Source: Desulfamplus sp.
Lineage (GTDB): Bacteria; Desulfobacterota; Desulfobacteria; Desulfobacterales; Desulfobacteraceae
Assembly: GCA_015232455.1 (NCBI GenBank)
Contig: JADFZQ010000013.1
Coordinates: forward strand, 26,910-90,909
Reading direction: 5' to 3'
Length of the DNA: 64,000 nt
The position numbers were made by a program, and so were the translations under genes. Under the pieces are notes generated by a model. The model was not told the DNA's origin. It ran no database searches and saw only the letters and a list, made by a program, of their open reading frames with translations. Of this stretch, positions 1-7,958 are shown piece after piece (the stretch's first letter is position 1; every line of letters starts with the position of its first letter).

Positions 1-1480
1 GACCTTGAGAAATCTGAGAGAGTTCTCCATCGTGAAAAATAAAATAGACTATTCCTAAGTTTTCTGTAGATGCTGTAAGTATCTCCATGCCTGTCATCAA
101 AAATGCACCATCTCCCACAATCCCCACAACCTGTTTGTTAGGATTTGCAAGTTTAGCACCTATTGCAGCAGGAACACAATATCCCATACAGTTAAAATCA
201 GTTGGGCTTATCAGATGTTTTGAATGATAATTAGTAAAGAGTTCAGCACATAAAAATGTGTGGTTGCCATCATCAAGAACAGTTATTGCATCGTTTTCCA
301 TATTTTCTCTAAGAGTTTTAAAAAAGATGGCAGGATTGACTTTGTCTGTTTTATAATCGATCCACTCTTTAATATATGCGGCTTTGTCATCACTAATTTG
401 GCTCTCAATTTCACTGTTTTCTCTTTTAGGCATAATGTTTTGTAACTCATTAAGAAGCTGGTTAAGAGCATCTTTAGCATCAGAGCATATAGCTATTTTG
501 GCAGGATAGTTTTTGTGAAATACTTGAGGGTTTATATCAATATGTATAAGGTTTTCAGGAACTTTCACTCCAAAACTTCCAGTTGGAATTTCGCTAAAAC
601 GAGTTCCAACAGCAAGAAGGCAGTCGCAATTTGTAAAGGCATTTTCTGCTGCTGGCACAGAGTGTATTCCAAATCCCATTCCTGTGTGGAATGGATGATC
701 ACCTGGAAACACACTTAAACCTTGCAGGGTTGTTGATACAGGGGCTTGTAGATATTCAGAAATTTGAATAGCAACTTGTGTTGCATCTTTACTTCCCCAA
801 CCAAGAAACATTCCAGGGTGTTTTGAGTCTGCCAACAATTTTGCAGCCTCCTTAATTTCACTTATATCTGCAACAATGGCTTTTGGAAGACGAGGTTTAT
901 AGCAATTAAAATCCCCTACAGATTCTTGAAACAATTGGAGATTTGCAGGAATCTCAATAAATACGGGTCCTGGCTCTCCTGAAGTTGCAACTTCATAAGC
1001 CTCAAATATAGTTGGAACAATCTCTTCCTGATGTTTGATAAGATAACTTTTTTTAGTAACGCTTTTTAAAAGTCCTGCTTGATCAATTTCGTGAAGCTGA
1101 TATGAAAATCTCATATCCCTTCTAATCCCACCTGAAATTATCAACATAGGTATGCCATCTAAAAACGCCTCTCCAATTCCACTCATAGCATGTGTAATTC
1201 CAGCGGCTGGTACAATTAACAAGACACCGATTTTGTCAGAAGTTCGGCTTAACGCATCTGCCATAAATGCAGCACTACACTCATGTGTTACAAGAGTTGG
1301 CGATATTTTCTCAGAGCTATTTAAAGCATCATATATCTCTGTGTTATGAACACCTGGTATGCCAAATGTGTGAGATACTGGTAACTGCTCAAGTGCATGA
1401 ACTATAAGCCATGCTCCAGTTTTTTTGTTGACCGCTTTTTTTACAATATCAGTTGCTTTATTAATAAATTCTTTATTCAC
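1..1480 (-). CDS. Thiamine-diphosphate-dependent enzyme, acetolactate synthase large-subunit-like (3' end beyond window)
   Basis: GTG start at 1480 preceded by an AGGAGG site at about 1485-1490. About 493 codons are open to the window edge, so the C-terminus is missing. The N-terminal pyrimidine-binding domain carries the catalytic-type Glu in THECSAAF (about residue 67). A central domain follows, and the C-terminal ThDP/Mg site begins with GDGAF at about residue 454. This order is that of the acetolactate synthase/pyruvate decarboxylase superfamily, which uses ThDP to decarboxylate or ligate 2-oxoacids. The substrate cannot be told: no small regulatory subunit or ilv gene is nearby. It follows the FAD oxidoreductase gene by 48 bp on the same strand, so it is probably co-transcribed with it and the TetR gene. 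Confidence 0.85.
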   Translation of the reverse strand, partial: MNKEFINKATDIVKKAVNKKTGAWLIVHALEQLPVSHTFGIPGVHNTEIYDALNSSEKISPTLVTHECSAAFMADALSRTSDKIGVLLIVPAAGITHAMSGIGEAFLDGIPMLIISGGIRRDMRFSYQLHEIDQAGLLKSVTKKSYLIKHQEEIVPTIFEAYEVATSGEPGPVFIEIPANLQLFQESVGDFNCYKPRLPKAIVADISEIKEAAKLLADSKHPGMFLGWGSKDATQVAIQISEYLQAPVSTTLQGLSVFPGDHPFHTGMGFGIHSVPAAENAFTNCDCLLAVGTRFSEIPTGSFGVKVPENLIHIDINPQVFHKNYPAKIAICSDAKDALNQLLNELQNIMPKRENSEIESQISDDKAAYIKEWIDYKTDKVNPAIFFKTLRENMENDAITVLDDGNHTFLCAELFTNYHSKHLISPTDFNCMGYCVPAAIGAKLANPNKQVVGIVGDGAFLMTGMEILTASTENLGIVYFIFHDGELSQISQG

Positions 1481-1528
1481 TGCTCCTCCTTAAGTTTTAT
1501 ATGTAGCTCAAGTAACCTTGATATATGT

Positions 1529-3229
1529 TTATAATTCTTTATTAATTATAGCAAATGCGGCTGCTCTACCTGTTAAGACACAGCTTCCAAGAAATGTCCC
1601 TTCAAGTGAGCCTTTGCCATGTATTCCACCGCCACCAAATCCTGCTGCCTCTCCAACTGCATACAAACCCTTAATAGGATTTTGCTCTGAATCAAGAACC
1701 TCACTTTTCAGATTTGTCATTATCCCGCCTAAACTTTTTCTACTTAGTATAAATGTGCGTATTGCTATCAATGGTCTTGCTAAAGGATCGTCAATTTTTT
1801 GAAATTTACAAATACGCATACGATCACCTCTATTATCTCTAAAATTGGCAATTCTTCGCAATTGGTCGTCATTAAAATATCTACGCCCTCTCTCAATTTG
1901 AGCATCATACGCTTTAATATCAGACTCCATCTTTTCTCTATCAATTGAGACGCCAATACTTATTTTATCCATCTTTTGAGCCATATCTTTAAGATTATCT
2001 GCAACAACAATATCCTTGGACTCTTTTATCAGGCGGTTTACTAACAACTTGTCGCCAAACAAAAGATTCTTTAGCAGACCCAATTTCTTTTTATATCTAA
2101 ATGCTGTCATATAATCGCACCCTGATATAGCAAGCTCTTTTATTGCGATTTTCCAATTAAGTATAAGCCACGAATATTGTGCATCTGTTTTACATATCTG
2201 CTCAACTACATAACGTGTATCAGTGTATCCCATCAAAGGAATTGGTCCAAATCGTCTGCCCTGTGCATCCATCCACAATGCAGACCTTGGAGGTACAAGG
2301 CTTAAACCCTCCAGTTCATGTTGAGGATTTGGATGAAAGATACCAGCAGCATAGTGCCACTGTTTATCAAGGTGTGTGAGTTTCCCTCCAATTTTTGCAG
2401 TCTCATTATGAAGCATACCATCTGCAAAACGGTGAGAGCCATTAAGAAGATTTTTTGGGGGGGTACCCCAACTTTTGTACCAATTTTTTCTTACCATAGA
2501 GAGATCACCTCCACATATTCCACCAGAAGCTACTACAAGGTGATCGCTTTTGGCAGTAAAACGCTCTCCCGTTCTTTCGTCTATTCCTGCACATCCGATA
2601 ACTCTTTTTATTGGTTTATAGCTTTCATCTTTATTTGAGAAACTCTTTATCGTCAAATCATTAGAGTTTGGAGATTGGAACTCTTCTATTAATAATTCGT
2701 TAACTTGGTGTTCAAACAAAATGGTCAATTTACTACGTTTAGGATGTCTATTAAGATGATTTAAGATAGATTCAATAATAGCATACCCAGTACCCCATGC
2801 TATATGCCATCTTGGGATTGAATTTCCCGGATGAAATATGCCTCTTTCTGGCCAATTTACTAAAGGGAGAAATGTAATATCTCTCTTTGTAAGCCAATCA
2901 AAGATAACATCTATAGATCGTTCAACATAAAATTTTGCCCATTGTTGAGGTAATAGATCATCAGGGCTAAATTGTGCAAAGCTCTTCCAATCGGAGAGAG
3001 CAAGCTCTGGAGTATCTCTTATCCCCATTTTGCGTTGATGAGGAGTATTGACAAACATTATTCCGCCAAAAGATTTTTTGGCAAGACCTCCAAAATTTTC
3101 CTCTTTATCACGCTCAAGAATGGTTACAGAGATGTTCTGCTCTAACAGCTCAAATGCAGTAACAATACCTGCTAAACCACCACCAATTATGACAACATCG
3201 CTTTTATACTCCAATTTTATTTTATCCAC
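1529..3229 (-). CDS. FAD-binding dehydrogenase (ketosteroid-dehydrogenase/fumarate-reductase-like flavoprotein)
   Basis: 566 aa. It starts at a GTG with GAGG upstream. The N-terminus has the Rossmann FAD motif VVIIGGGLAG (about residues 12-21). The C-terminus has the second FAD-contacting segment GLYAVGEAAGFGGGG followed by a GSLEGTFLGSC segment, typical of the FAD_binding_2 superfamily that includes 3-ketosteroid dehydrogenases and the predicted oxidoreductases of COG3573. Such enzymes oxidise or reduce C-C bonds next to a carbonyl. No signal peptide is seen, so it is likely cytoplasmic. It lies 82 bp downstream of the TetR gene and 48 bp upstream of the ThDP enzyme. A C7/G7 homopolymer near 2457-2463 lies inside the gene. 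The substrate is unknown. Confidence 0.85.
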   Translation of the reverse strand: MDKIKLEYKSDVVIIGGGLAGIVTAFELLEQNISVTILERDKEENFGGLAKKSFGGIMFVNTPHQRKMGIRDTPELALSDWKSFAQFSPDDLLPQQWAKFYVERSIDVIFDWLTKRDITFLPLVNWPERGIFHPGNSIPRWHIAWGTGYAIIESILNHLNRHPKRSKLTILFEHQVNELLIEEFQSPNSNDLTIKSFSNKDESYKPIKRVIGCAGIDERTGERFTAKSDHLVVASGGICGGDLSMVRKNWYKSWGTPPKNLLNGSHRFADGMLHNETAKIGGKLTHLDKQWHYAAGIFHPNPQHELEGLSLVPPRSALWMDAQGRRFGPIPLMGYTDTRYVVEQICKTDAQYSWLILNWKIAIKELAISGCDYMTAFRYKKKLGLLKNLLFGDKLLVNRLIKESKDIVVADNLKDMAQKMDKISIGVSIDREKMESDIKAYDAQIERGRRYFNDDQLRRIANFRDNRGDRMRICKFQKIDDPLARPLIAIRTFILSRKSLGGIMTNLKSEVLDSEQNPIKGLYAVGEAAGFGGGGIHGKGSLEGTFLGSCVLTGRAAAFAIINKEL

Positions 3230-3310
3230 GATTATACCTCGCCATTTGATTATATCCTTAATTTTTAGAGCTTATTATTATAAAAAGTTCTAAAAGTTCA
3301 GCTTATTTCT

Positions 3311-3916
3311 TTAACTTAGCAATATTGATACTATTTTAAACCATTCCATGCGAAGCTCTTTAAAATATTCATGATCATTTTGTGTTATTGATTGGATAGC
3401 CATTCCTCGAAAACAATTTATTGTTAAGATCATAATATGTTCACTAACTTTATCGTTATAGCCCTTAGCTGTAGTATAGCTTTTCCATGCCTTGTTTATT
3501 GACTTGTGAAAATGTGCGATGATAGGGGATAAACGATCTTTTAAATTTCCATCTGTTCTACAGGCAATATTTAGCTCAAGCCATATATCCCTATGCCTGC
3601 CAATATAAAAATTGTTCCAGATAAAATCAAAAATATCAAATAATTTAAGATTTGAGCTGTTTAACGACAATACCCAATCTTGAGTGGTCTCAATTGCTTT
3701 ATTAAGTATATATTCTGAAGCTGCTACAACTAACTCAGATTTACTTGTAAAATGGTGACTCCACGCACCTTTTGAAACTCCAGCTTTTAACATTATTTTA
3801 GAAAGAGATGTTCCGCGATAACCAAACTCTTGAAGAGAATCAAGTGTAGCTTCAAAAAGTTTAATTTGCGTTTCTGCACTTCTTTGAGCCTGATTTTTTC
3901 TATCTATTTTGGTCAT
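3311..3916 (-). CDS. TetR-family transcriptional regulator
   Basis: 201 aa. The N-terminal helix-turn-helix is typical of TetR repressors: LSKIMLKAGVSKGAWSHHF at about residues 38-56, followed by the SKSELVVAA segment. The C-terminal two thirds is the variable ligand-binding and dimerisation domain. It is first in a probable operon with the FAD oxidoreductase and ThDP enzyme, so it most likely represses that operon and responds to its substrate. An imperfect palindrome 86-103 bp upstream of its start codon resembles TetR-family operators. An AGGAG lies very close to the ATG, so the start is slightly uncertain. Confidence 0.9.
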   Translation of the reverse strand: MTKIDRKNQAQRSAETQIKLFEATLDSLQEFGYRGTSLSKIMLKAGVSKGAWSHHFTSKSELVVAASEYILNKAIETTQDWVLSLNSSNLKLFDIFDFIWNNFYIGRHRDIWLELNIACRTDGNLKDRLSPIIAHFHKSINKAWKSYTTAKGYNDKVSEHIMILTINCFRGMAIQSITQNDHEYFKELRMEWFKIVSILLS

Positions 3917-4001
3917 ACTCCTATCTTAATTATACTCTTAAAGGTTATAAATTCAGGGTTAGTAGAAGATATTAAACTGTAATTTTGATTTTAGATAAAA
4001 A

Positions 4002-4019
4002 ATACCGACCGTTGGGTAT
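4002..4019. promoter_or_regulatory. Candidate TetR operator
   Basis: Imperfect 18-bp palindrome ATACCGACCGTTGGGTAT, 14 of 18 positions symmetric, upstream of the TetR gene and in its likely promoter region. The ACCGACCGNNNGGT pattern is like operators of TetR-family regulators of acyl and lipid metabolism. The match is by eye only. Confidence 0.45.
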
Positions 4020-4071
4020 GTAAATAAAATTTTGTAATATCCATGTCAAGATAAAAATTTCAATATAATTA

Positions 4072-4116
4072 AAAAACCCATTGATTTCAGTAACAACCTA
4101 AAATCAATGGGTTTTT
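4072..4116. terminator. Bidirectional intrinsic terminator
   Basis: Perfect 16-bp stem (4072-4087 with 4101-4116) and a 13-nt loop, with an A-tract on the left arm and a T-tract on the right, so it can work on either strand. It probably ends the lon-tsaB transcript (minus), insulating the TetR operon downstream. Confidence 0.7.
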
Positions 4117-4235
4117 CAAATTAAAGTTAGTGGTATTTTGTTTGCAGTATCATTAAGGCTATAAATTGTAGTTTATACTCAATTTATGACCTTAAAGAAT
4201 GGGAATTTAATAACACCAGAGATTTAATAAATTGA

Positions 4236-4263
4236 ATAGGGAACAACGATCGTTGTTCCCTAT
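4236..4263. repeat. 28-bp perfect palindrome
   Basis: A 28-bp perfectly symmetric sequence centred on GATC, with the half-site ATAGGGAACAACGA. It lies about 95 bp after the end of tsaB in the gap before the TetR operon. It has no T-tract, so it is not a classical terminator. It could be a protein-binding site or a dispersed palindromic repeat. Confidence 0.6.
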
Positions 4264-4358
4264 CTATGACATCTTCTTGCTCAGTATAATTTAGGATATT
4301 ATTAAATTGTTATTCCTAAACAGTATATAAGACTACGATTAGTCTCCCTTTTAATCTT

Positions 4359-5057
4359 TCAAAAATTAGCTCGTTCGTAGTTCATCTCGGCATCTGATCG
4401 TCTAAGATAGACTGGAGTTATAGCATCTGGCAAGCAAGATAGTCTCTCGGTATTATCAAAAATAATATTTGCCAAGACAGATGCTTTTACACAATTTTGG
4501 AACAAAGGAGCAAACAGAGCTTTATCACTCATATTCTTTTGAATAAGCTCACGGAATGCAACAGCACCAGAGCCTACAAATAGGCACTTATTAATGTCAG
4601 CAACATTTGAGAGTGCAATTTCTGGATTAACAACAACCTCTTCGCTCTTTTGAATTAATCTACCGTTATTAAAGTTGTAAATAGCACAATAAACTTCGCC
4701 TCTTTTAGCATCCATCATTACACAGACAGGAATAGATGAAAAGATGAACTGATAGGCAATTGCATCAAGAGTTGATATTCCAGCAGATGGCTTTGATGTT
4801 GCAAAGGCAAGACCTTTTATGACGCTTATGCCTATACGCAATCCTGTGAAGCTGCCCGGACCGCATGAAACAACAAATCCATCCAAATCACCTATTTTGA
4901 TTCCAGCACTATTTTCAACTGTATGAGCAATCATCTCCATAACTGTTTTAGAGTGCGTTATTTTATTTAGATTAAATGTCTCACAAATCAAAACTCTATC
5001 TTCTACAAGTGCAATAGAGGAACTTTGTTCAGCAGTATCAAGTGCAAGAATTCTCAT
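4359..5057 (-). CDS. tsaB: tRNA threonylcarbamoyladenosine biosynthesis protein TsaB
   Basis: 232 aa. The N-terminus MRILALDTAEQSSSIAL and the central CGPGSFTGLRIG motif are signatures of TsaB (YeaZ), the actin-fold partner of TsaD that helps form t6A37 on ANN-decoding tRNAs. It lacks the metal-binding HxxxH of TsaD, as expected for TsaB. It begins five bases after the lon stop codon on the same strand, so the two are translationally close and co-transcribed. Its terminator is probably the hairpin at 4072-4116. Confidence 0.93.
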   Translation of the reverse strand: MRILALDTAEQSSSIALVEDRVLICETFNLNKITHSKTVMEMIAHTVENSAGIKIGDLDGFVVSCGPGSFTGLRIGISVIKGLAFATSKPSAGISTLDAIAYQFIFSSIPVCVMMDAKRGEVYCAIYNFNNGRLIQKSEEVVVNPEIALSNVADINKCLFVGSGAVAFRELIQKNMSDKALFAPLFQNCVKASVLANIIFDNTERLSCLPDAITPVYLRRSDAEMNYERANF

Positions 5058-5062
5058 CTCAA

Positions 5063-7594
5063 TTAATCTTCCATATCAGATTCTGTGGTAAATTCTTTTT
5101 CGCCATCTTTAGTATTTTCTAAATTTTTATCAAGTTTTTCATTTTCTTCTAAATTATCCCCATCAATCTGGCTATCTTTTTCTTCTTGCTTATCATCGTC
5201 TATCTGGCTATCTTCTTGCTTTAAAAAAGCTATCTCTAATACCTGATCCAAATTTTGAACACATATAAAATTGAGCTTCTTTTTTAAACTTAAGGGGAGA
5301 TCATATAAATCTTTTCTGTTCTTTTCAGGAATAATAATTGTCTTTATGCCAGCTTGTAATGCACCAAGAGCCTTCTCTTTAAGCCCTCCAATAGGAAGAA
5401 CTCTACCTCTTAAAGATATTTCACCTGTCATTGCAACTTTATTATCAACAACTTTACCTGTAAATGCTGAGATAAGAGCGGTTGCCATTGCAATTCCAGC
5501 AGATGGACCATCTTTCGGAATTGCCCCAGAAGGGACATGAATGTGAATATCTTTATTTTCAAAATCATCTTTATCAATTTTGAATTTCTCCATATTTGCC
5601 TTAGTGTATGTAAATGCTGCCCGTGCTGACTCTTGCATAATATCACCAATTTGCCCAGTAACAGAAAGCTCGCCTTTGCCATGACATAAAGAGACCTCAA
5701 TATATAGAGGTTCGCCACCAAATTCTGTCCATGCAAGACCAGTAACAAGCCCTGCTTGACTCTCATCTTGATCCATGTCTGTTAGATAAATTGGAGGTCC
5801 TAAAAATTTTGTTAAATTTTGTTGGGTAACTGTAAATTTACCCTTTTTGCCTTCTGCAACCTGTCTTGCAATTTTTCTGCATATTGTTCCAATTTTTCGT
5901 TCAAACTCACGTAGTCCAGCCTCCATTGTGTAGTCAGCAATAATAGACTCCATTGCTCCATCAGAGATATGAATTGAACGCCTTATCAAACCGTTCTCTT
6001 TAAGCTGGCGTGGTAAAAGATGCTTTTTAGCAATCACCATCTTCTCTTCACGGGTATAACCTGATATCCTAATGACCTCCATACGATCAAGGAGAGCAGA
6101 AGGAATTGTGTCAGCCATGTTGGCTGTAAGGATAAAAAGCACATTAGATAGATCAAACGGCACATTAAGATAGTGATCGCTAAATTCTGAATTTTGCTCA
6201 GGATCAAGAGCTTCGAGAAGGGCAGATGATGGGTCTCCTCTAAAATCGTTTCCAAGTTTATCAATCTCATCAAGCATAAATACAGGATTGTTTGTTCCGC
6301 ATTGGCGAAGACTTTGAAGAATTCGTCCGGGCATAGCACCAATATATGTGCGTCTATGCCCTCGAATTTCAGCTTCATCTCTTATCCCACCAAGCGAAAT
6401 TCTTACAAATTTTCGTTTCATTGCCTTTGCAATTGCCTTTCCAAGCGATGTTTTGCCAACACCCGGGGGACCTGCAAAACAAAGTATCTGACCTTTCATA
6501 GATGGATTTAATTTTCTAACACTTAGATACTCAAGAATTCTCTCCTTTACTTTATCAAGCCCATAGTGCTTACTATCAAGAATCTGTGCAGCTTTAATAA
6601 TATCAAGGCTATCTTTAGTAGATTTTGCCCAAGGCATCTCAATAATGCAATCAAGGTAGGTTCTTATAATACCAGCTTCAGAAGAGTCAGAGTGCATTTG
6701 ATCTAATCTTTTTACCTGTCTAAACGCCTCTTTTTCACTCTCTTCTGGCATTCTTGCCTTTTTAATTTTTTGATTATAATCCTCAATCTCAACTAACCTA
6801 TCATCTCCATCTCCAAGCTCACGGTGAATAGCTTTGACCTGTTCCCTTAAATAGTAATCACGCTGTGTTCTTGATATCTCATCTTTTACATTCGTTTGAA
6901 TCTTAGCTTGAACAGTTGATAGATCAAGCTCGCGGCTAAGAAAATCATTTACCTTTTCAAGCCTTTTTTTCTGATCAAAAGTCTCAAGAATATCCTGAGC
7001 ATCTTGCACTTTTAGGCGTAAGTTTGATGCCACAAGATCAGCAAGTTTGCCAGGAGAGTCAATCTGTTCAAGCAAAAGCCCCACATCACCTGATAACTCT
7101 CCTCTTAGTGCTAAAATTTTCTCGCTGCTCTCCCTTACGTTACGCATAAGAGCCTCAACCTCAATACCTAACTCTTTATCTTTAAGCTCAATCTCTTTTA
7201 AAAGTTCTATTTTGACCTTAAAGCATGAACGTTTTTTTTCAAATTTTTCAATTCGCCCTTTTACAATTCCTTGAACCAGTGCTTTAATACGACCATCAGG
7301 AAGTTTAAGCATCTTCTGCACTCGCCCTACCGTGCCTATCTGAAAAACATCATCTTGTCCTGGGGTTTCAAGGTCAGAATTTTTCTGTGCCGAAAGAAAT
7401 ATATATCGGTCAGTCTTGGCAGCCTCTTCTATTGCTTTAATTGATTTATCACGTCCCACAAAAAGAGGTAAAAGCATATCTGTAAAAATAACTACATCTC
7501 TTATAGGCATCATAGGAATATTTGTAGGAACATTATCAATATTTCCCTCTTTTTCAATTATATCTATAAGATCATCAATATCAGTTTCTGCCAT
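5063..7594 (-). CDS. lon: ATP-dependent protease Lon
   Basis: 843 aa. Domain order: N-terminal LAN substrate-binding domain (about 25-215), a coiled-coil linker, the AAA+ ATPase with Walker A GPPGVGKTS (about 374), and the C-terminal serine-lysine protease domain. The catalytic Ser lies in DGPSAG (about 696) and the Lys in GGLKEKALGA (about 739). It degrades misfolded and regulatory proteins in the cytoplasm. It is longer than most Lon proteins because of a strongly acidic, low-complexity tail of about 50 residues rich in D, E, K and Q. A GGAG site precedes the ATG. A short inverted repeat (AGTAATA-N4-TATTACT, 7615-7632) sits immediately upstream and might be an operator. Confidence 0.97.
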   Translation of the reverse strand: MAETDIDDLIDIIEKEGNIDNVPTNIPMMPIRDVVIFTDMLLPLFVGRDKSIKAIEEAAKTDRYIFLSAQKNSDLETPGQDDVFQIGTVGRVQKMLKLPDGRIKALVQGIVKGRIEKFEKKRSCFKVKIELLKEIELKDKELGIEVEALMRNVRESSEKILALRGELSGDVGLLLEQIDSPGKLADLVASNLRLKVQDAQDILETFDQKKRLEKVNDFLSRELDLSTVQAKIQTNVKDEISRTQRDYYLREQVKAIHRELGDGDDRLVEIEDYNQKIKKARMPEESEKEAFRQVKRLDQMHSDSSEAGIIRTYLDCIIEMPWAKSTKDSLDIIKAAQILDSKHYGLDKVKERILEYLSVRKLNPSMKGQILCFAGPPGVGKTSLGKAIAKAMKRKFVRISLGGIRDEAEIRGHRRTYIGAMPGRILQSLRQCGTNNPVFMLDEIDKLGNDFRGDPSSALLEALDPEQNSEFSDHYLNVPFDLSNVLFILTANMADTIPSALLDRMEVIRISGYTREEKMVIAKKHLLPRQLKENGLIRRSIHISDGAMESIIADYTMEAGLREFERKIGTICRKIARQVAEGKKGKFTVTQQNLTKFLGPPIYLTDMDQDESQAGLVTGLAWTEFGGEPLYIEVSLCHGKGELSVTGQIGDIMQESARAAFTYTKANMEKFKIDKDDFENKDIHIHVPSGAIPKDGPSAGIAMATALISAFTGKVVDNKVAMTGEISLRGRVLPIGGLKEKALGALQAGIKTIIIPEKNRKDLYDLPLSLKKKLNFICVQNLDQVLEIAFLKQEDSQIDDDKQEEKDSQIDGDNLEENEKLDKNLENTKDGEKEFTTESDMED

Positions 7595-7663
7595 CCTTGC
7601 TCCTTAAATATTTTAGTAATATTTTTATTACTTAAATTAATGATAATAGTTACTCCATCAATG

Positions 7664-7873
7664 TTAAAATTGCCCTAAGAATAACGCATTATATATTTTT
7701 GGCAACATTATTACGAACAATAATTGTTTAACAGAATCAGCAAACACTCTACCATCATATTCCCGGCTCAAAAGATAATAACAGGTCTCACATGAGTTCT
7801 TCTCTCCTATATGGCGTTCTCTTTGAACCATCCCAAGACTTTTCAGTCCTTTCCATAGGGATTTATCCTCTGG
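7664..7873 (-). pseudogene. Remnant of an ISAs1-family (H-repeat type) transposase
   Basis: Reading the minus strand from about 7873 to the stop at 7664 gives a frame with SLWKGLKSLGMVQRER, then SCETCYYLLSRE, then VFADSVKQ. This matches the order seen in the C-terminal part of ISAs1/H-repeat transposases (W-K-G-L-K, a YYISS segment, then F-A-x-x-(I/V)-(R/K) just before the HWxxEN motif). Homology stops exactly there. The N-terminal part, the HWxxEN motif and the inverted repeats are all missing, so this is a dead fragment of about 55 codons between lon and the acyl-CoA dehydrogenase gene. Confidence 0.65.
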
Positions 7874-7880
7874 ATTAAAA

Positions 7881-7920
7881 ATTAAAGATACCCCGCAGCA
7901 AAAAGCGGGGTATCTTTAAT
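7881..7920. terminator. Intrinsic terminator after the acyl-CoA dehydrogenase gene
   Basis: Perfect 16-bp stem (7881-7896 with 7905-7920), GC-rich next to an 8-nt loop, with A/T flanks. It lies 39 bp downstream of the dehydrogenase stop codon on the minus strand and so ends the CoA-transferase/dehydrogenase operon. Confidence 0.85.
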
Positions 7921-7958
7921 AAGAAACATCCTGTTTATATCCTTAAATACATCTATTT

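Noticed and set aside
2457..2463. C7/G7 homopolymer inside the FAD oxidoreductase gene as a phase-variation tract
   Set aside because: A single 7-base run is too short and the gene is intact; there is no sign of switching.
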